64,000 bases of DNA from Strongylocentrotus droebachiensis (GCA_035222895.1 JAVYIG010002107.1:1-64000); one strand, 5' to 3'. Positions 33,700 through 45,718 are shown, numbered from the stretch's first letter. Program-made: numbers and translations. The notes: a model not told the origin generated them from the letters alone.

Positions 33700-34670
33700 A
33701 GGCATAACGAAAGGACAGAATATCTTAAACAGGACGGCAAATGACCTCTTTGAGGTTTATGAAAAATGAAATACACATGTAGTAAGGAAGAAAAAGAAAG
33801 ATGGGATATCAACTCAAGAATTAATTCAAGTTGACGTTTATTTTGTTCAGTGTATCGCTCGAAAGATTATAAACCATACCCATATTAAACGGGATTTAGG
33901 GGAATGGGAAGTGTTACCCTACATTAGATCCTTGGTTTACGGATTATGGGTCACTACTAAAATACATCTACAAATTTGAGCAAGCTAACAACACATACAG
34001 AGGGACGAGTTATTTGTAAATCCGTGTTTGGTGAATAGAAATATGCTTCAAGGTGTTACCAACCGAGGGGATACAGTTCACTTTGGTTGGTAAAAAGGTG
34101 TTAAAACGTGGATGCTGGTGTTTGGTTTTCTAAGCGAACTGTTTAGCTACTGGATTTAAATATTAGGTGTATGGTGTTTGCCCTCAAGAAAGGGCGATAT
34201 TTGTAAATTTTTCTAAGGAAATACTGAATATCTGTGATATGAGAGGTCATGCAGTAACAGTTGGTTACGCAGAATTTGACATTCTTTCACGTAAATGCAG
34301 AAATGTTCTGAAAGTTGTTGGTTTTGTTCAAAAGGTTGCCAGTACATAAGGTAAAAATGTCGTCAATTTTATTTGAGATGTTCAATGCAGTCCATATCTT
34401 CTTGCATATGTACTATATATTACACTTTCACATGACGAATTATTAAAGACTAGACATATAACTTATTAATACATGCTTATTCCCCTTTCACAAGTAATTG
34501 TTTGGTTACAATCATGTTTTAATTCAAAATCTTTCAAGTGCCTTATTTCTGCACCCATTGTTGTGGTTCTTATTGTGCAATTGCTATTCCCCATGAAATA
34601 GTATCACAATGCGAGTTAACTTTCAATTGGGATACATCGAACTTCGTGCATCTATACAGGTAGCATCCGG
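33700..34670. other. Intergenic, no gene seen
   Basis: AT-rich with only short ORFs (60-76 codons). Nothing distinctive was found. Confidence 0.5.
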
Positions 34671-34689
34671 GCGCCATTTCTTAGCGCTC

Positions 34690-34995
34690 TCCAACCGGGC
34701 TTGACCACGTGATCACACGAGAAAGCGCCGTGCATGGCATCGTGATTACGTATTAACACACATTGGACGCACTCGTCCCTCTACCGACGAACAACTCCCC
34801 ATGGTCTCATCCTGGTTGTATTTGTGATCTGATTATGGTGATAACCATTCATCTGAAGATAGACCTCCGGCCAGACGGTAATGAGAAGAAATTGAAATTA
34901 TCCTCGAGACCATGCATGCAAGTCATACTATGCCGATTTCATGCTCATTATTAGCTGACGTATCACTACTGCCGAAATCTCGTGAAGTCTCTTGT
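34690..34995. repeat. Dispersed repeat, also at 37336-37590
   Basis: Shared motifs in order: CACACGAGAA-GCGCC, GGCATCGTGATTACGTA, CCCCATGGTCTCATCCTGG, TTGTGATCTGATTATGGT, CCAGACGGTAATGAGAAG, TTTCATGCTCATTA. A third, partial copy (the first 40 bases) lies at 36526-36566. Superfamily unknown. Confidence 0.78.
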
Positions 34996-35294
34996 GTAAC
35001 ATTCAGCGTGTTTATATTAGAAGCCATTATCCGGTTAATGGCCGATAAGGGATAAATTGTGCCTAATCGAAACTGACTTTCTCCGCTATTATTTGGATAA
35101 TGGCCGTGAGAGCTGTGACGCGTTCACGGGCAAAAATATCCTTCTTTTAGAAGAAGGATAATGCAGCGGAAGCTAACCGGATAACGTAAGTAGAAACTCA
35201 CGCCGTTCCGATTGAGTGCACATAACGGAGAGAAACCGGAAATCGGAGTGATCACGTGATCGGAATCTTTTACCTCGACGCGCGCGAAACTAAA

Positions 35295-36375
35295 TATTGC
35301 GTGCATGACATTTCAAAAATCTTGTATGAACTTTGAAGAATCGATACTATTTTCAGAATATTGTATATTCATAATTATTGATTTTTATATAAATACTTTA
35401 TCAAAATTAACAGTTTTCATGATTTAACTGGAAAAAATAACTCTATATTTATAGTGCATCCACACAAAAACATATTACTATCAATCTTACTTGGATGCTG
35501 GTGTGAAGAAATAAGATTCTTAGGGGGAAAATAGGAAATTTATATTATCTATATATAGAAAATAATTAGTGGATAGTGAGGACATGACGTCGAAGACTGA
35601 TGAGTGAGCTCCCAATTTGTCTCTTGTGCTTTTCATTTTTCCATAGTTTTACATACTTTTTCAAAAAATCATAATTTTCTTTAAATATTAGTTATCCGAT
35701 TTTGCTCAAACTTTTCATATTGCTCCGGTTGTCTCATTTTCGCTCGCTGGAACATTGCAAGCACAAACCACTGACCTCTACCTCCTGGACGGATCATCGC
35801 CCATTTCTTTTCACTATACGTTACGTACTAAAAGGCTGTATTGTCTGACCATTCAACGATATTCATGTTTTTGCTTACCTCGGCAAAATGTTTGCTTTTA
35901 CTACATGGAAAAATGACGATGGGGGGTTGGATGAAATGGACATAATGAACCAAGCAGAAGTGATCTATGATAATTCATGCTTCTTATCCTTCGTGTGCTT
36001 GACCTATAATCTTAAAATTGCTTGGCAAACTGAGTCCAAAGTTCGACTTGTTTCACATGTGTATTATAGGCAATGAAGAGCTATTTTGATCAAATTACGG
36101 TGGGTGAACTTTCAAAAGTGAATGGGACATGAGGGTTCCAATGAAAGAGCTAGTGATAACGTACGTCGGGGTGGATGTGCTTTTCGTTTAAACAAAAAAT
36201 GAATTTTTAACGATTTTTTGGGGGGTAAAATTCCATAGGCTAACATGCCTAGGCTGCTGACCTTGACGATAAGGGGCGTTGTGAATCGAGACTAACGGAG
36301 CTATATGTTTGATTGGTTTGTCTGAATTTTCTGCTTATATTAAAAGTGAGTTATTTTTTGTAGTGGACTTGCCCT
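35295..36375. mobile_element. Left-truncated TTAA MITE copy, itself interrupted
   Basis: From about 35295 (GCGTGCATGACATTTCAAAAA) it follows 29176-29642 up to the right end (GTAGTGGACTTGCCC) and the TTAA at 36376-36379. It is interrupted at 35716-36307 by a different element. The left arm is missing. Confidence 0.8.
35716..36307. mobile_element. CATA-GCTCCG MITE copy 1, nested
   Basis: Inserted in the TTAA MITE copy; the uninterrupted sequence at about 29570 gives the boundaries. Termini are CATATTGCTCCGG and its near-complement CGGAGCTATATG. The right ~445 bp matches 49467-49930 very closely, the left ~40 bp matches 49162 onward, and the middle differs. It contains no transposase. Confidence 0.82.
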
Positions 36376-36399
36376 TTAACCCGCGTAATCGGAGAAGTA

Positions 36400-37335
36400 T
36401 TTATCTGGATAATGCGTGTAGATAGAAACTGCCCTTCCCAGGCACTGTACGCTATTTTCTGGGGAACATTTTAAACGGATACATTCAGTATAACTAGAAA
36501 CACGCTGATTGTCGAAAAGAGAGTCAGTGCATCACACGAGAAGGCGCCATGCATGGCATTGTGATTATTATTATTTTTTAATGATATTTTATTTCCTTCC
36601 TCATAAATTCATATTACAAGAAATTATCGGAATAAGTAATATAAAACGAGATCTTCGATACAATACACTTCATGAATTACAATCAATCAATGAATATAGA
36701 ACAATCTCAAATTAAACACGATTGAACACTTTTTTCTTTCATATAACAGTTTGTAATCAAAATAACAATAGAGGAATGAATGAATTTACATAGTCTCACC
36801 CAATTACACACTCGCACAAACTTATCTCGCATCAAACAAACTCAAGACCCCCCCCCCCCCCCCCCCTCTAGCACACCCAACCCACACTCTCTTTCACACC
36901 AACATACACACTGCATGCAACCTGTTCCGATTTATCCACGCGTATATGAGAGGAAAATAAGAAGGAAAAAACCCACATCCATTAAAGTAAAAATGCATCG
37001 ATTTGTTCCCATTTATGTGAGTGCATCCCCAGTTTTCCCTTTTTTTAAGGCTATCTATATTCCTTGTCTCTGTAATCTTTCAGCAATTGTATTACTTTCT
37101 TCACGGATGGCAGAGTTTCTTGTTTTCTGGAAATAAAAATGATATACTTTACTAGAAATATGATACAATTTATGACAAATATTCTAGCAGTATTGCCGGA
37201 TATTCCCATACAAATGGGTTTCCACTTCCACAAAATCACTCTGTATCCATTCTTCACTGATTCCTGAAAAGATCTTTTGTATTCTAAACAAGCTTTCAGT
37301 TGCAAAACCCATATTATAAAAATGTAAGATACATC
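36400..37335. other. Intergenic with a long C run
   Basis: A C20-class run lies at about 36847-36866. The 118-codon proline-rich ORF at 36780-37136 spans the run and looks like simple-sequence translation. No gene. Confidence 0.5.
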
Positions 37336-37590
37336 ATCACACGAGAAGGCGCCATGTATGGCATCGTGATTACGTAACACACCTCGAACGCACTCTTCCC
37401 TCTTCCGACAAACAACTCCCCATGGTCTCATCCTGGTTGTATTTGTGATCTGATTATGGTAATAATCATTCATCTGAAGATAGACCTCCAGACGGTAATG
37501 AGAAGAAATTATAATTATTCTCGAGTCCATCATACTAGGATGATTTCATGCTCATTAGCATACGTATCACGACTGCCGAGATCTCGGTCT
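37336..37590. repeat. Second copy of the 34690 dispersed repeat
   Basis: Matches 34690-34970 motif by motif with short deletions. Minus ORF 37051-37533 over it has no domain resemblance and is not called as a gene. Confidence 0.75.
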
Positions 37591-38020
37591 TGCTTATAAA
37601 CTCACGATTTATTTTTTAATGACGAGAAGTCACTAATTTAAGGTAAAAAAAATATAAAAATAAATTATTTGACCTCGATTTTCATATTGTGATAAGACTT
37701 GAGTGAAATTGCTTTTAGGCAATTATTGCCTCATCTCATTGTATTATCTCCAAATGCAACTGGAGACTGATTAACAAACTGTCCTTCACCGAGACGACGA
37801 ACATAAATATATATAGAAATCAGTGAGGGCATTAGTAAGAATTACCCACACGAGGTACCCGGCTTTGGAACAATCTTCAGTTCAGTTCAGTTTATTGAAT
37901 TCCATCTTTAAAAACATTTTTACAAAGAAAAAACATGCAATTCCATGTCCAATATAATACATAAATTGGGATAGTATATACATGTGAAATGAATTAATAC
38001 AAAACAGAATAAGGCACAGC

Positions 38021-38022
<2 letters not shown>

Positions 38023-38073
<51 letters not shown>

Positions 38074-38267
38074 TTTTTAATAAACATAGTAAGGAAACAA
38101 GTAGCAAGTAAAGTTTCGGGTAGTATCATTCAGAAATTGCACAACAACCGGCACAAACCCAGTACATGAAATACAACATGGTAGGATGAAAAAGTCAGAA
38201 GATAGCAAAGGGGAAGAAAGAAAGAGAGAGAGAGAGAAAGAGAGCGAGAGAGAGAGAGAGAGAGAGA
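38023..38267. repeat. Poly-A tract and GA microsatellite
   Basis: An A run of about 48 bases at 38023-38070 and (GA)n at 38216-38267, both within the LINE's 3' region. Ser/Leu-rich ORFs on the minus strand are translations of this simple sequence. Confidence 0.85.
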
Positions 38268-38312
38268 AGGGTAACAAGCTAGATAAATACATTCAGTGAG
38301 AGTCATGCGCAA

Positions 38313-39047
38313 TCAAGAAACTTTTGAGATTACGTTTAAAACTGTTGTATTAGTTGGAAGCAAGTTCCAAATTTCAGGTGCATGATGTCTGCAAGAATAT
38401 GATGCAAAATTTGTATTAACACACCATCGGTGATATTTCTTCTTATTTCTAGTATTATAGTTCTGTATTGTACTGTTTGTTATAAACATATCGGATAAGT
38501 TTTTAGGAAGAGGACTTTTTTCGTTCTTAAATATAAGTATTGCACACAAATATTTATTTAAGTGGTAAACATTCAATATATTAAGTTGTTTAAAAAGTGG
38601 TCTTGAATGAGATTGATAAAGAGATAGCGTTATATTTCTTACAACCCTCTTGTGTAGAATATATAAACGATGCAGTTTGGTTGGGTATGTGTTTGCCCAA
38701 ACAATGTTGCAATAACTAAGAAACGGTAATATAAGTGTACTGTATAACATAAGAAGAACAGATTGAGGCATAGTATGGCGGAGTTTGCTGATGACACCAG
38801 TATTCCTAGACATTATCTTATTAATATGGAATATATGTGTTTTCCAGGATAAATTTTCGTCAATAAAAATACCCAAGAACTTGGTATTAGCAACACGATT
38901 AAGAACATTATCATCCATTTGTATTTGATATGAATTGAGGAGCTCTGTAGAAACCGGTTTATATTTGTAATGAAAATATATAAAATTTGACTTTCCAGCA
39001 TTCAAGATTGGTTTATTGCATTTAAACCAATTCGATACTTTACGCAA
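38313..39047 (-). pseudogene. LINE thumb and C-terminal ORF
   Basis: The longest intact stretch of the 37878-39335 element: KVSNWFKCNKPILN, LGIFIDENLSWKTHI, STGVISKLRHTMP-type (here NTGVISKLRHTMP), LPFLSYCNIVWAN, and the closing EIWNLLPTN motif. It resembles CR1/L2-group ORF2 C-termini. The upstream ATG is not a true start; it merely follows the frameshift at the catalytic box. Confidence 0.8.
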
Positions 39048-39576
39048 TTCAATATTTAGCGTGCTATATAAAGACCCAATGTCATTTGAGGTGTAGGGGA
39101 TATTGGTGTCACAGCAAAAAGAATGAATTTCAATTTATCTGAACAATATGGAAGGTCATTAATATAAAATAAAAACAGAAGGGGCCCCAGGATTGACCCC
39201 TGGGGCACACCACATGAGATTTCCGAATAATCAGATAAAACACTATTAAATGATACACATTGAGTTTTACTATGTAAATAACTTTTGAATCAGAGGAGTG
39301 GTAAACCTCTTATCCCATAACAGGCAAGGCGATAACCGAGGGCGTTGGGACTGTTTTGAAGATACCAATTGTGGGTAATTTCACTAATGCCCGAAGAAAA
39401 TGATGTGTATTATTTGTTTTATAAAATGATGTTTTCTAACATGATTTTGATAATGACCGGTCATTACCCAAATTACGCGCGATTACGCGTGAGGCAAAAT
39501 AAATGCCTGGTCACGTGTACGGTTCTCACCAATCATTTAATTAGGATTCACGTCATCATCTTATAACACTAATTAA

Positions 39577-41048
39577 TGCCTAGGTCACATTTGACGCGGC
39601 GGCCGTGCAGTCTAAAATATATATGGCCAATAGCAATTATAGGGCAGCCGCAGCATTCCCACGGTCACATACGGTAGCGATCACATTTGTTAAGGTAGCC
39701 GCACGGCGTATTTTAAATTTGTGGGGACAAAAAATATACAGCTGCCGTACGGCCTTTGAAGTGAGGACGCACGATCGACTTAGGGCGTCCCTGCAGCGGC
39801 CGTAGGTTTTTTACAAATGCTTCGGCAGACGCAAGGTAGCCCCAAGGTGCCCGCAAGGCGGCCGAAAAGGGACATACGGCGACCGTACGGCCAGACTCTT
39901 GCTACCGCTTCACCATTGAAGTATATAAAACGCAAGAACACCGTACGCCAGACGTATATGGTCGCCGTGGAACCGCTCTACGGCATGGCTATGGCGTGTC
40001 TACTCGCTAACCTATATATGAAAACAGTTTTGACTCCGCGTTATAATCCCACGGCGACCCGTACGGCCTGTAAAGATAGGGATACGCCCTTGGGTGCAAG
40101 TATCTCTCGATTTCGGGTGCGTACGGCCGCCGCACAGTGGGCCAGGGAGGGACCAAAGTGCGCCAAAACTCATGTTTGGGGATTTCTTTTTTATAAATCC
40201 AGAGGAAATGTTTAGATTTCCAGGGATTTTCGCTTAAATTGTATTACCAACATTTTCTCTGATGTCTAAGCTTTAAGTTGATACCAGATTTGGCTGCCCG
40301 ATTCTGCCCGTTATTATGTTAGAGCTGTTTTCCTTGCAACATTGCCCCGAAAAATGTGTTTATTTTGGTCTGCGGTGTCAGAACAAGTGTCACGCGCCCC
40401 CTCGCGCCGTGATTTATGACCACGAATCCTTCATGATTCATCCGCGGACCCCAAAAACCCACATTTTCGGGGCAATGTGGCAAGGGAAATCGGCTCTAAC
40501 ATAACAACGGGCAAGATCGGGCAGCCAAATTTGGTATCAACTTGAAGCTTAGACATCAGAGGAAAGGGTGGTATTAAAATTTAAGCGGTACACCGCGGAG
40601 ATCTAAACATTTCTTCTGGATTTATAAAAAACATGGATAATTAGTCCATTTTTCAGTGAATTACCCTATAATATATCATGAAGATTGTGTTTCTATTAAT
40701 TTTAACCCATTCATTCAACGAAATGAACTATCAGGAATATGTGAGAGCAATTTCATATCAATAACTTAAAAACTTCATGTTGAATTGAAAGATTTATAAA
40801 ATAGGTCACTTTTGCACTAAAACTGTGAATATGTAGGATTTTGCTGATTGAAGTAGTAAATTTAGACCCTTATTGTGCATACCGGAATTAAATATTTCAC
40901 TGAGGTATTCCTCTATGTATTACCTTTCAACTGGGCAAGAAAAAAATTGAAAAAAATAAATCACCCAAAAATAGTTTTGGCGCACTTTGGTCCCTCCCTG
41001 GCCCACTGTGCGCCGTATCCTAGCTGTAGAGCCAATATGACCTAGGCA
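39577..41048. mobile_element. Harbinger-like element with TAA target duplication
   Basis: Termini TGCCTAGGTCACATTTG and CCAATATGACCTAGGCA pair with two mismatches. TAA occurs on both sides (39574-39576 and 41049-41051). A three-base TWA duplication is typical of PIF/Harbinger. The left part is GC-rich with repeated CCGTACGGC and GGCGGCCG motifs. The right part is taken up by a foldback element (40131-41012). No transposase. Confidence 0.78.
40131..41012. mobile_element. Foldback element inside the Harbinger-like element
   Basis: 40131-40170 and 40973-41012 are perfect 40-bp inverted repeats (outer bases CGCACAGTGGGCCAGGGAGG). The arms continue to pair inward to a centre near 40445 (CCGCGGACC / CCCACATTTTCGGGGC), with about 370 bp missing from the left arm. 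Relative: 28391-29816. Confidence 0.85.
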
Positions 41049-41099
41049 TAATAGTGTGTCGAGTAAAAGAGATGAACAAAATTATGGGTCATACATACT

Positions 41100-41610
41100 C
41101 GGGGGGGGGGGGGGGGTGGGCGGGGCACATTTTTAAGAGCACTTCTTTTTTGTCCCGAAATTTCGTTGGGGGGGGGTAAGGTCATCTTTTTTAGGTCACC
41201 CATTAGCATATTCTTTTTGTAATTTAAAAAAATGAGGGGGGGGGGGTTCCCTCAAAAACACCCACAAAAAAATGAGGGCGGGGAAGGGTTGGTTCGACCC
41301 CTCCCCCCCCCCCTTCCCCCCCCCCCCCCCCCCCGACTGGCATAGCTTAAGTACACAAACACACCCACGATCACGCACACACACACACGCACACACACGC
41401 ACACACACACAACACACATAAACGCACACACGCACACACACAACAAACACGGTAACATCTGTTTCATAATTTCCTCTTTTCTGATTAAGCAGTTTAAGTG
41501 GCATTTCCCTGACAATCTTTCCCACTGCCAACATCATATCATCATCATCAGTATTGTCATCATCTTAATCTTCATCATAATCATCATCATCACCAACATG
41601 AAGTACACAT
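41100..41610. repeat. G/C homopolymers, CA and TCA microsatellites
   Basis: G runs lie at about 41101-41116, 41168-41176 and 41235-41246, C runs at 41300-41334, (CA)n at about 41370-41440 and (TCA)n at about 41537-41600. Glycine and cysteine/valine ORFs on the minus strand are translations of these. Confidence 0.8.
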
Positions 41611-41929
41611 AAATCCAATGTGCTATCTCAATACGTAGGTTATCAATCGTTGGCTATGTCTTTTGTTTGGTGTGTGGATGTACTTGTGTTTGTGTGCGTG
41701 TCTGCTCAAAACACTATTTTATTCCTCACCCAGCAAATTGGCACAAGTGAGATCTGGCAGTCTTGTAAAGATTGTCTGATGTTCAGTCATGCATGCAGAG
41801 ATTCAAATGAAAATGGTACCTAAATGTACTGGGAGGATAACTCTATCAAGACATATCATGAAACCCATTAATAAATATTCATACTTCAAACAATACAACT
41901 TTTAAAAAGCTGGACATTTTTTCTGACTC

Positions 41930-42197
41930 ACTCTGTATAGACGAATCATGTGTAAGAAAGAAGTTAACGTTTGTCTATATCTTTTGCAATTAGAATGTGC
42001 TTTTTGTGATTTTTTTTTCTTCACCAAATTTGATAAAGTTTTGCTTATAAAACCAAGACGGAAAGGGAACAAAGTGACTATCACAGAAACAAACAATAAT
42101 ATTAATCAACAAACTCCCTTGGCAGATCGGGGGACGATTGGGCTCCCGATATGTTATTTGAAATAAGCATTCATACATCATAAAGAAATATAGCAGG
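41930..42197. repeat. Partial copy of local repeat unit U
   Basis: ACGAATCATGTGTAAGAA, GTTTGTCTATA, CTTTTTGTGATTT, AAAGTGACTATCACAG, ATTAATCAACAAACTC, GCTCCCGATATGTTATTTGAAATAAGCATTC: the same order recurs at 47130-47330, 48640-48780, 52840-53090, 53635-54090 and 55090-55330. It ends exactly where the LINE tail starts (about 42198). Confidence 0.8.
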
Positions 42198-42396
42198 ATT
42201 GAATTGAATTGAATAGATTTATTGTCCACTATTAAAATGGAAATTCATCAGTCGCTCAAGGGTACAGGTTAAATAGGGTAAATATGTTCTGTGCTTATAT
42301 ACAAAGCTTTGGTATTTTACACTAAATAAAAGATGAAGAATTATATAACATAATATTTACAAAAAGGCAAGAGCCTTGGTTCTAAGTTGTAAACAA

Positions 42397-42966
42397 CTAT
42401 TCTATTAACATTTGTGATATAAGAGTTCTACGAAAGCGAGACACTGGTGCTTTCTCCCGTAGAGAAAGGGGTATATCATTCCAATAGCGTGTGCCTCTGA
42501 ATGACATTGAAAATTTACTTTGCGTTGTCCTTACTTTAGGCACACTTAACTTCTTACTTTCTCGTTGTCTAGTCTCATAGTTGTGCTCTATGAAACAGCA
42601 ATACTGAATTAGAGACTGTGGCAATTTATCATTCAATAATTGATACATCAAAACACAAATAGATAATTTATGGAGTTGATACACATTCAATAATTTTAGC
42701 TCCTGGAATATCGGTTGTGAATGAGTCCTAATTGGACTAAACGTTTTAACTCTTAGTGCCATCTTTTGGCTTAATAATAAACACTTCATGTTCATTTCAT
42801 AATTTCTTCCCCAAACCTCAATTCCGTAGGTCATATGCGGTTGAATTAACGTCTTATACAGTAACAACAAAACACGCCTTGGCACAAACTGTCTTAATCT
42901 ATATAAAACACCAACCCTTTTCCTAATAAACTTATTAACCCTTTGGATATGAGGTTTCCACGTCAA
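42397..42966 (-). pseudogene. LINE C-terminal region
   Basis: 189 codons: TWKPHIQRVNKFI, VGVLYRLRQFVPRRVLLLLY, LIQPHMTYGIEVWG, then a basic region and RGTRYWNDIPLSLR. This is the thumb-to-C-terminus pattern of the 42198-46381 element. A short gap with a stop separates it from the RT ORF. Confidence 0.82.
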
Positions 42967-43018
42967 GTGTTGATTTATATAAATTCCTACAAATGATGCA
43001 ACATCAACCTGGGCTATT

Positions 43019-43789
43019 TCAGTCTCTGCTATTTTTTAGCACCCCTTGAGTTACTACTGATTGCCTACTCCCTCTTATTAACAAATAATTAGTCTTTAAG
43101 AGATTGACTGTAAGTTTATTCACCTTACACCATATGGTCACCTTATCAAGATGCATATTAACTATATTATCCATATCAATCGAATTCTGTCTCGGTGGAA
43201 ACGTATGAAACAAGTTAGAATCATCGGCAAAAAGTCTCAAATTAAAATAATTTGTTGAGTTTGGCAAATCGTTTATGTACAACAAAAACAGTGTAGGTCC
43301 CAACACAGAACCCTGAAGAACACCACATGTTATTATCTGCTTCAATGAGCTATGTCCATCATAGTTCACAAACTGAACTCTATTACAAACATAATCATTA
43401 AACCACTGGAGAGGCAGGCCCCTTATTCCATAATGTTCTAATTTTCCAGCCAATATTGCGTGATCAATTGTATCAAAAGCTTTTGGGAAATCTAGGAATA
43501 CACCTAGTGTTACACTGCCCTTATCAAGTGATTTAAGCACATCATTAACCAAATTAATTAAAGACAACTTAGTACTATAATGTTTACGAAAGCCATATTG
43601 GTGCTTATACAAGACATCGTTTCTTTTAAAATAATCAAGTAGCCTCTTGTTTACTAATTTCTCAAATATTTGGGCCAAAAGAGGCAAAACTGAAATAGGT
43701 CTACAATTGCCTGGGACATTTCTATCCCCTTTTTTAAAAATTGGTGTAACTTTGGCTACTTTCATTGCCTCTGTGAACACACCGTTCAA
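43019..43789 (-). pseudogene. LINE reverse transcriptase
   Basis: 256 codons with the complete RT core: AKVTPIFKKGDRNVPGNCRP, SVLPLLAQIFEKLVNKRL, HQYGFRKHYSTKLSL, palm GVFLDFPKAFDTIDH, ITCGVLQGSVLGPTLFLLYI, catalytic LRLFADDSNLFH and NKLTVNLLKTNYLL. Both catalytic boxes are intact although the palm has DFPKAFD rather than DFSKAFD. It is the best-preserved RT in the window. Confidence 0.88.
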
Positions 43790-43801
43790 TAATGACTGAT
43801 T

Positions 43802-44044
43802 TTAAATATAAGATAATGGTTTTGCAATTACTTCAGCAGCATCCTTCAGTAATCGGGCTGGAATATCATCAAAGCAGCAAGCTTTCTTTACATTTAAAGT
43901 TAATAAATAGTCCTGTATCTCATAATGAGTAACTGGTTCCCAAAACATATGGTAAATTATTCCATCACTAAGATAACCTTTGAATGTAATAACATCGTCA
44001 ACATTACCATTAATAGATTTAGCAAGGTTAGGCCCAACGTTCAC
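43802..44044 (-). pseudogene. LINE linker and RT N-terminal fingers
   Basis: 80 codons: NVGPNLAKSINGN, then LTLNVKKACCFDDIPARLLKDAAEVIAKPL, the fingers region that begins the polymerase in the same element. The frame can be extended upstream without ATG to about 44085 (EISEGFNDFW), where the SINE interrupts. Confidence 0.8.
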
Positions 44045-44087
44045 CCAGAAATCATTAAAGCCTTCTGATATTTCTTGATAATTACAG

Positions 44088-44395
44088 TGCTTATATAGCG
44101 CCTAACATTTGCTTTGTCAGAAGTCTCTAAGCGCTCTTTAATAATGCAGCATAATTACCCTGACTTTAGCAGTGCAGCTGTTACACGCGCTGCGTTTCAA
44201 GGAATAAATTCCTACCAGGTACCCATTTACTTCACCTGGGTGGAGTGTGGCAAATGTAGATCAATGTCTTGCCAAAGGAAATTAGTGCAGCGGCGGGACT
44301 CGAACCGTGGACCTTGTGATCGACAGTCCGGCGAGTCGGCGACGTATCCACTCGACCACAACACCTCTACAGGTTACAACTTTCTTACTACCATT
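44088..44395 (-). mobile_element. tRNA-derived SINE inserted in the LINE
   Basis: On the minus strand the head contains an A-box-like TGTGGTCGAGTGG (44360-44348) and a perfect B box GGTTCGAGTCC (44306-44296). The spacing and long variable region are those of a Ser/Leu-type tRNA. The body has ACCCAGGTGAAGTAAATGGG and GCGCTTAGAGAC, and the tail GGCGCTATATAAGCACTG. It separates LINE linker sequence on both sides. A functional tRNA is unlikely because the acceptor stem does not close. Confidence 0.75.
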
Positions 44396-44422
44396 ATCAT
44401 CAACACAGAGCTTATCTACATG

Positions 44423-44831
44423 CAGGGGCGTAAATCCCGGGGGGGGGGGATGGGGGGGCTGCATCCCCCCCCCCCCCTGGCTTGAAGTAGGGGGGGGGGA
44501 TGGCCTGTACAAACATCCCCCCCCTGATATCATCCCCCCCTGCATCCCCCCTGAAAAAAAATGCTTATTCAGCGGTCGGCTGAGTCGTTGCGATTTTTTG
44601 GAGACCAAAAAAAAAAAAAAGTGTCCTCTTACCCCCCCCCCCCCCCCCCCCCCTCCCCCCCCCCCCCCCCCCCCCCCCCGCCCCCCCGCTTATTCAGCGG
44701 TCGGTTGAGTCGTTGCGAAATTTTCGGCCCGATTTATAAATGTTAAAATCCTGCGTACGCGCCTGGCGTGTAGTATGTGATGGCTATCGCCGATCATCCC
44801 CCCCACTCCTCGGTACGGATTTACGCCCCTG
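44423..44831. mobile_element. hAT-like MITE with 8-bp target duplication
   Basis: CAGGGGCGTAAATCC at 44423-44437 and its exact complement at 44817-44831, flanked by TCTACATG on both sides (44415-44422 and 44832-44839). The interior is mainly G and C runs (including C runs totalling over 40 bases at 44633-44685) and two copies of GCTTATTCAGCGGTCGG. It is inserted in the LINE linker. Proline-rich ORFs here are simple-sequence translations. Confidence 0.88.
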
Positions 44832-44939
44832 TCTACATGTGACGTTTTTACTTAACTGTTTCCACTCTGCAATAGCTTATTTATTGACTTCCAGGTTTGC
44901 GCTGTATCACCTTTGTACATTTCAAATACATCACTATAA

Positions 44940-45718
44940 TGCTACGTTTACACTATGTTCCCGGCGGCCACGGCAACCACGTTTCAGGCCACCGTGGACG
45001 AAACGGGATTGACGTGACACAACGCGGGGGACCGTATGGGCAAACGTGACAGGCCGTGATTGCCGTGGATACCGTGTCAGATTTTTAAACTGTCAAAAAA
45101 TATGCCACGGCAGTCACGGTGCGGATAAGAAACCTAGTAGGCCGTAATAAACCGGGGTGAACGTAACACAACGTGACAGTCCGTAATAGGCCGTAACAAA
45201 ACTTGGGGCTGGTCCGTAGTGGGACGGTTTAAGCGCCCGGCACGCTACGGCGCGTTGCGTTCTACTACGGTCTGACACAACGCGAGGTCTCAGAATACCA
45301 TGATTGCTATTGCTTGGGAGACCTTCTTTTTATACCGCCGGCACAAACGTGCTCCAAAGCTGCCCTGCGTCCACGTTTCATCCGTACAAAGCCTTGACAA
45401 AACGTGAAAAACGTGTCAGACCTTGATCAGAACGTGGGAAACGTGAGGGACCCCATCAGAACGTGACGGGCCGGGAGGGAACGTTCTGGCATCCGTGGTA
45501 GAACGCGGGCCGAACCGTAGTGCGCCTTGGAGCCTCCGGGACTCAGCATCCCCTTCCCCCCACGGCCCGTCACGGATACCGTGGTAGACCGTGAGAAAAC
45601 TTGGCAAGACGTAACAAAACTTGAATCCAGAGATAAAATTGGTCTAAATCCCACGGCGCACTACGTTTCGGGCAAACGGGGCTGCCGTGGCCGCCGGGAA
45701 CATAGTGTAAACGTAGCA
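44940..45718. mobile_element. Harbinger-like MITE with TAA target duplication
   Basis: Terminal inverted repeats of about 35 bp (TGCTACGTTTACACTATG ... and its complement ending 45718), flanked by TAA at 44937-44939 and 45719-45721. The interior is GC-rich with many ACGTG and CCGTGG/CCACGG motifs, quite unlike its AT-rich surroundings. No transposase. It is the third insertion in the LINE linker. Confidence 0.85.

Larger units (their letters stand above)
37878..39335 (-). pseudogene. 5'-truncated LINE, RT to 3' tail
   Basis: Read on the minus strand: RT palm ([15 protein letters not shown] near 39200-39230), a damaged catalytic box, then 244 open codons (39047-38313). These carry the thumb (TKFLGIFIDENLSWKTHI), YSTLILPFLSYCNIVWANTY and the C-terminal YNTRNK ... 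APEIWNLLP pattern. The 3' untranslated region holds (GA)n at 38216-38267 and an A tract of about 48 at 38023-38070, and ends in a TTCAGTTCAG-type tail near 37878. At the FADD position the frame slips by one base (39130-39140), so the polymerase is dead. Confidence 0.85.

Noticed and set aside
37051..37533. 160-codon minus ORF
   Set aside because: It lies across a dispersed repeat also found at 34690, where the frame is not conserved.
44281..44370. Functional tRNA gene (Ser/Leu-like) on the minus strand
   Set aside because: A and B boxes are present, but the acceptor stem does not pair and a SINE body follows, so it is a SINE head.
44307..44746. Proline-rich ORFs of 61-133 codons
   Set aside because: They translate the C runs of the hAT-like MITE.
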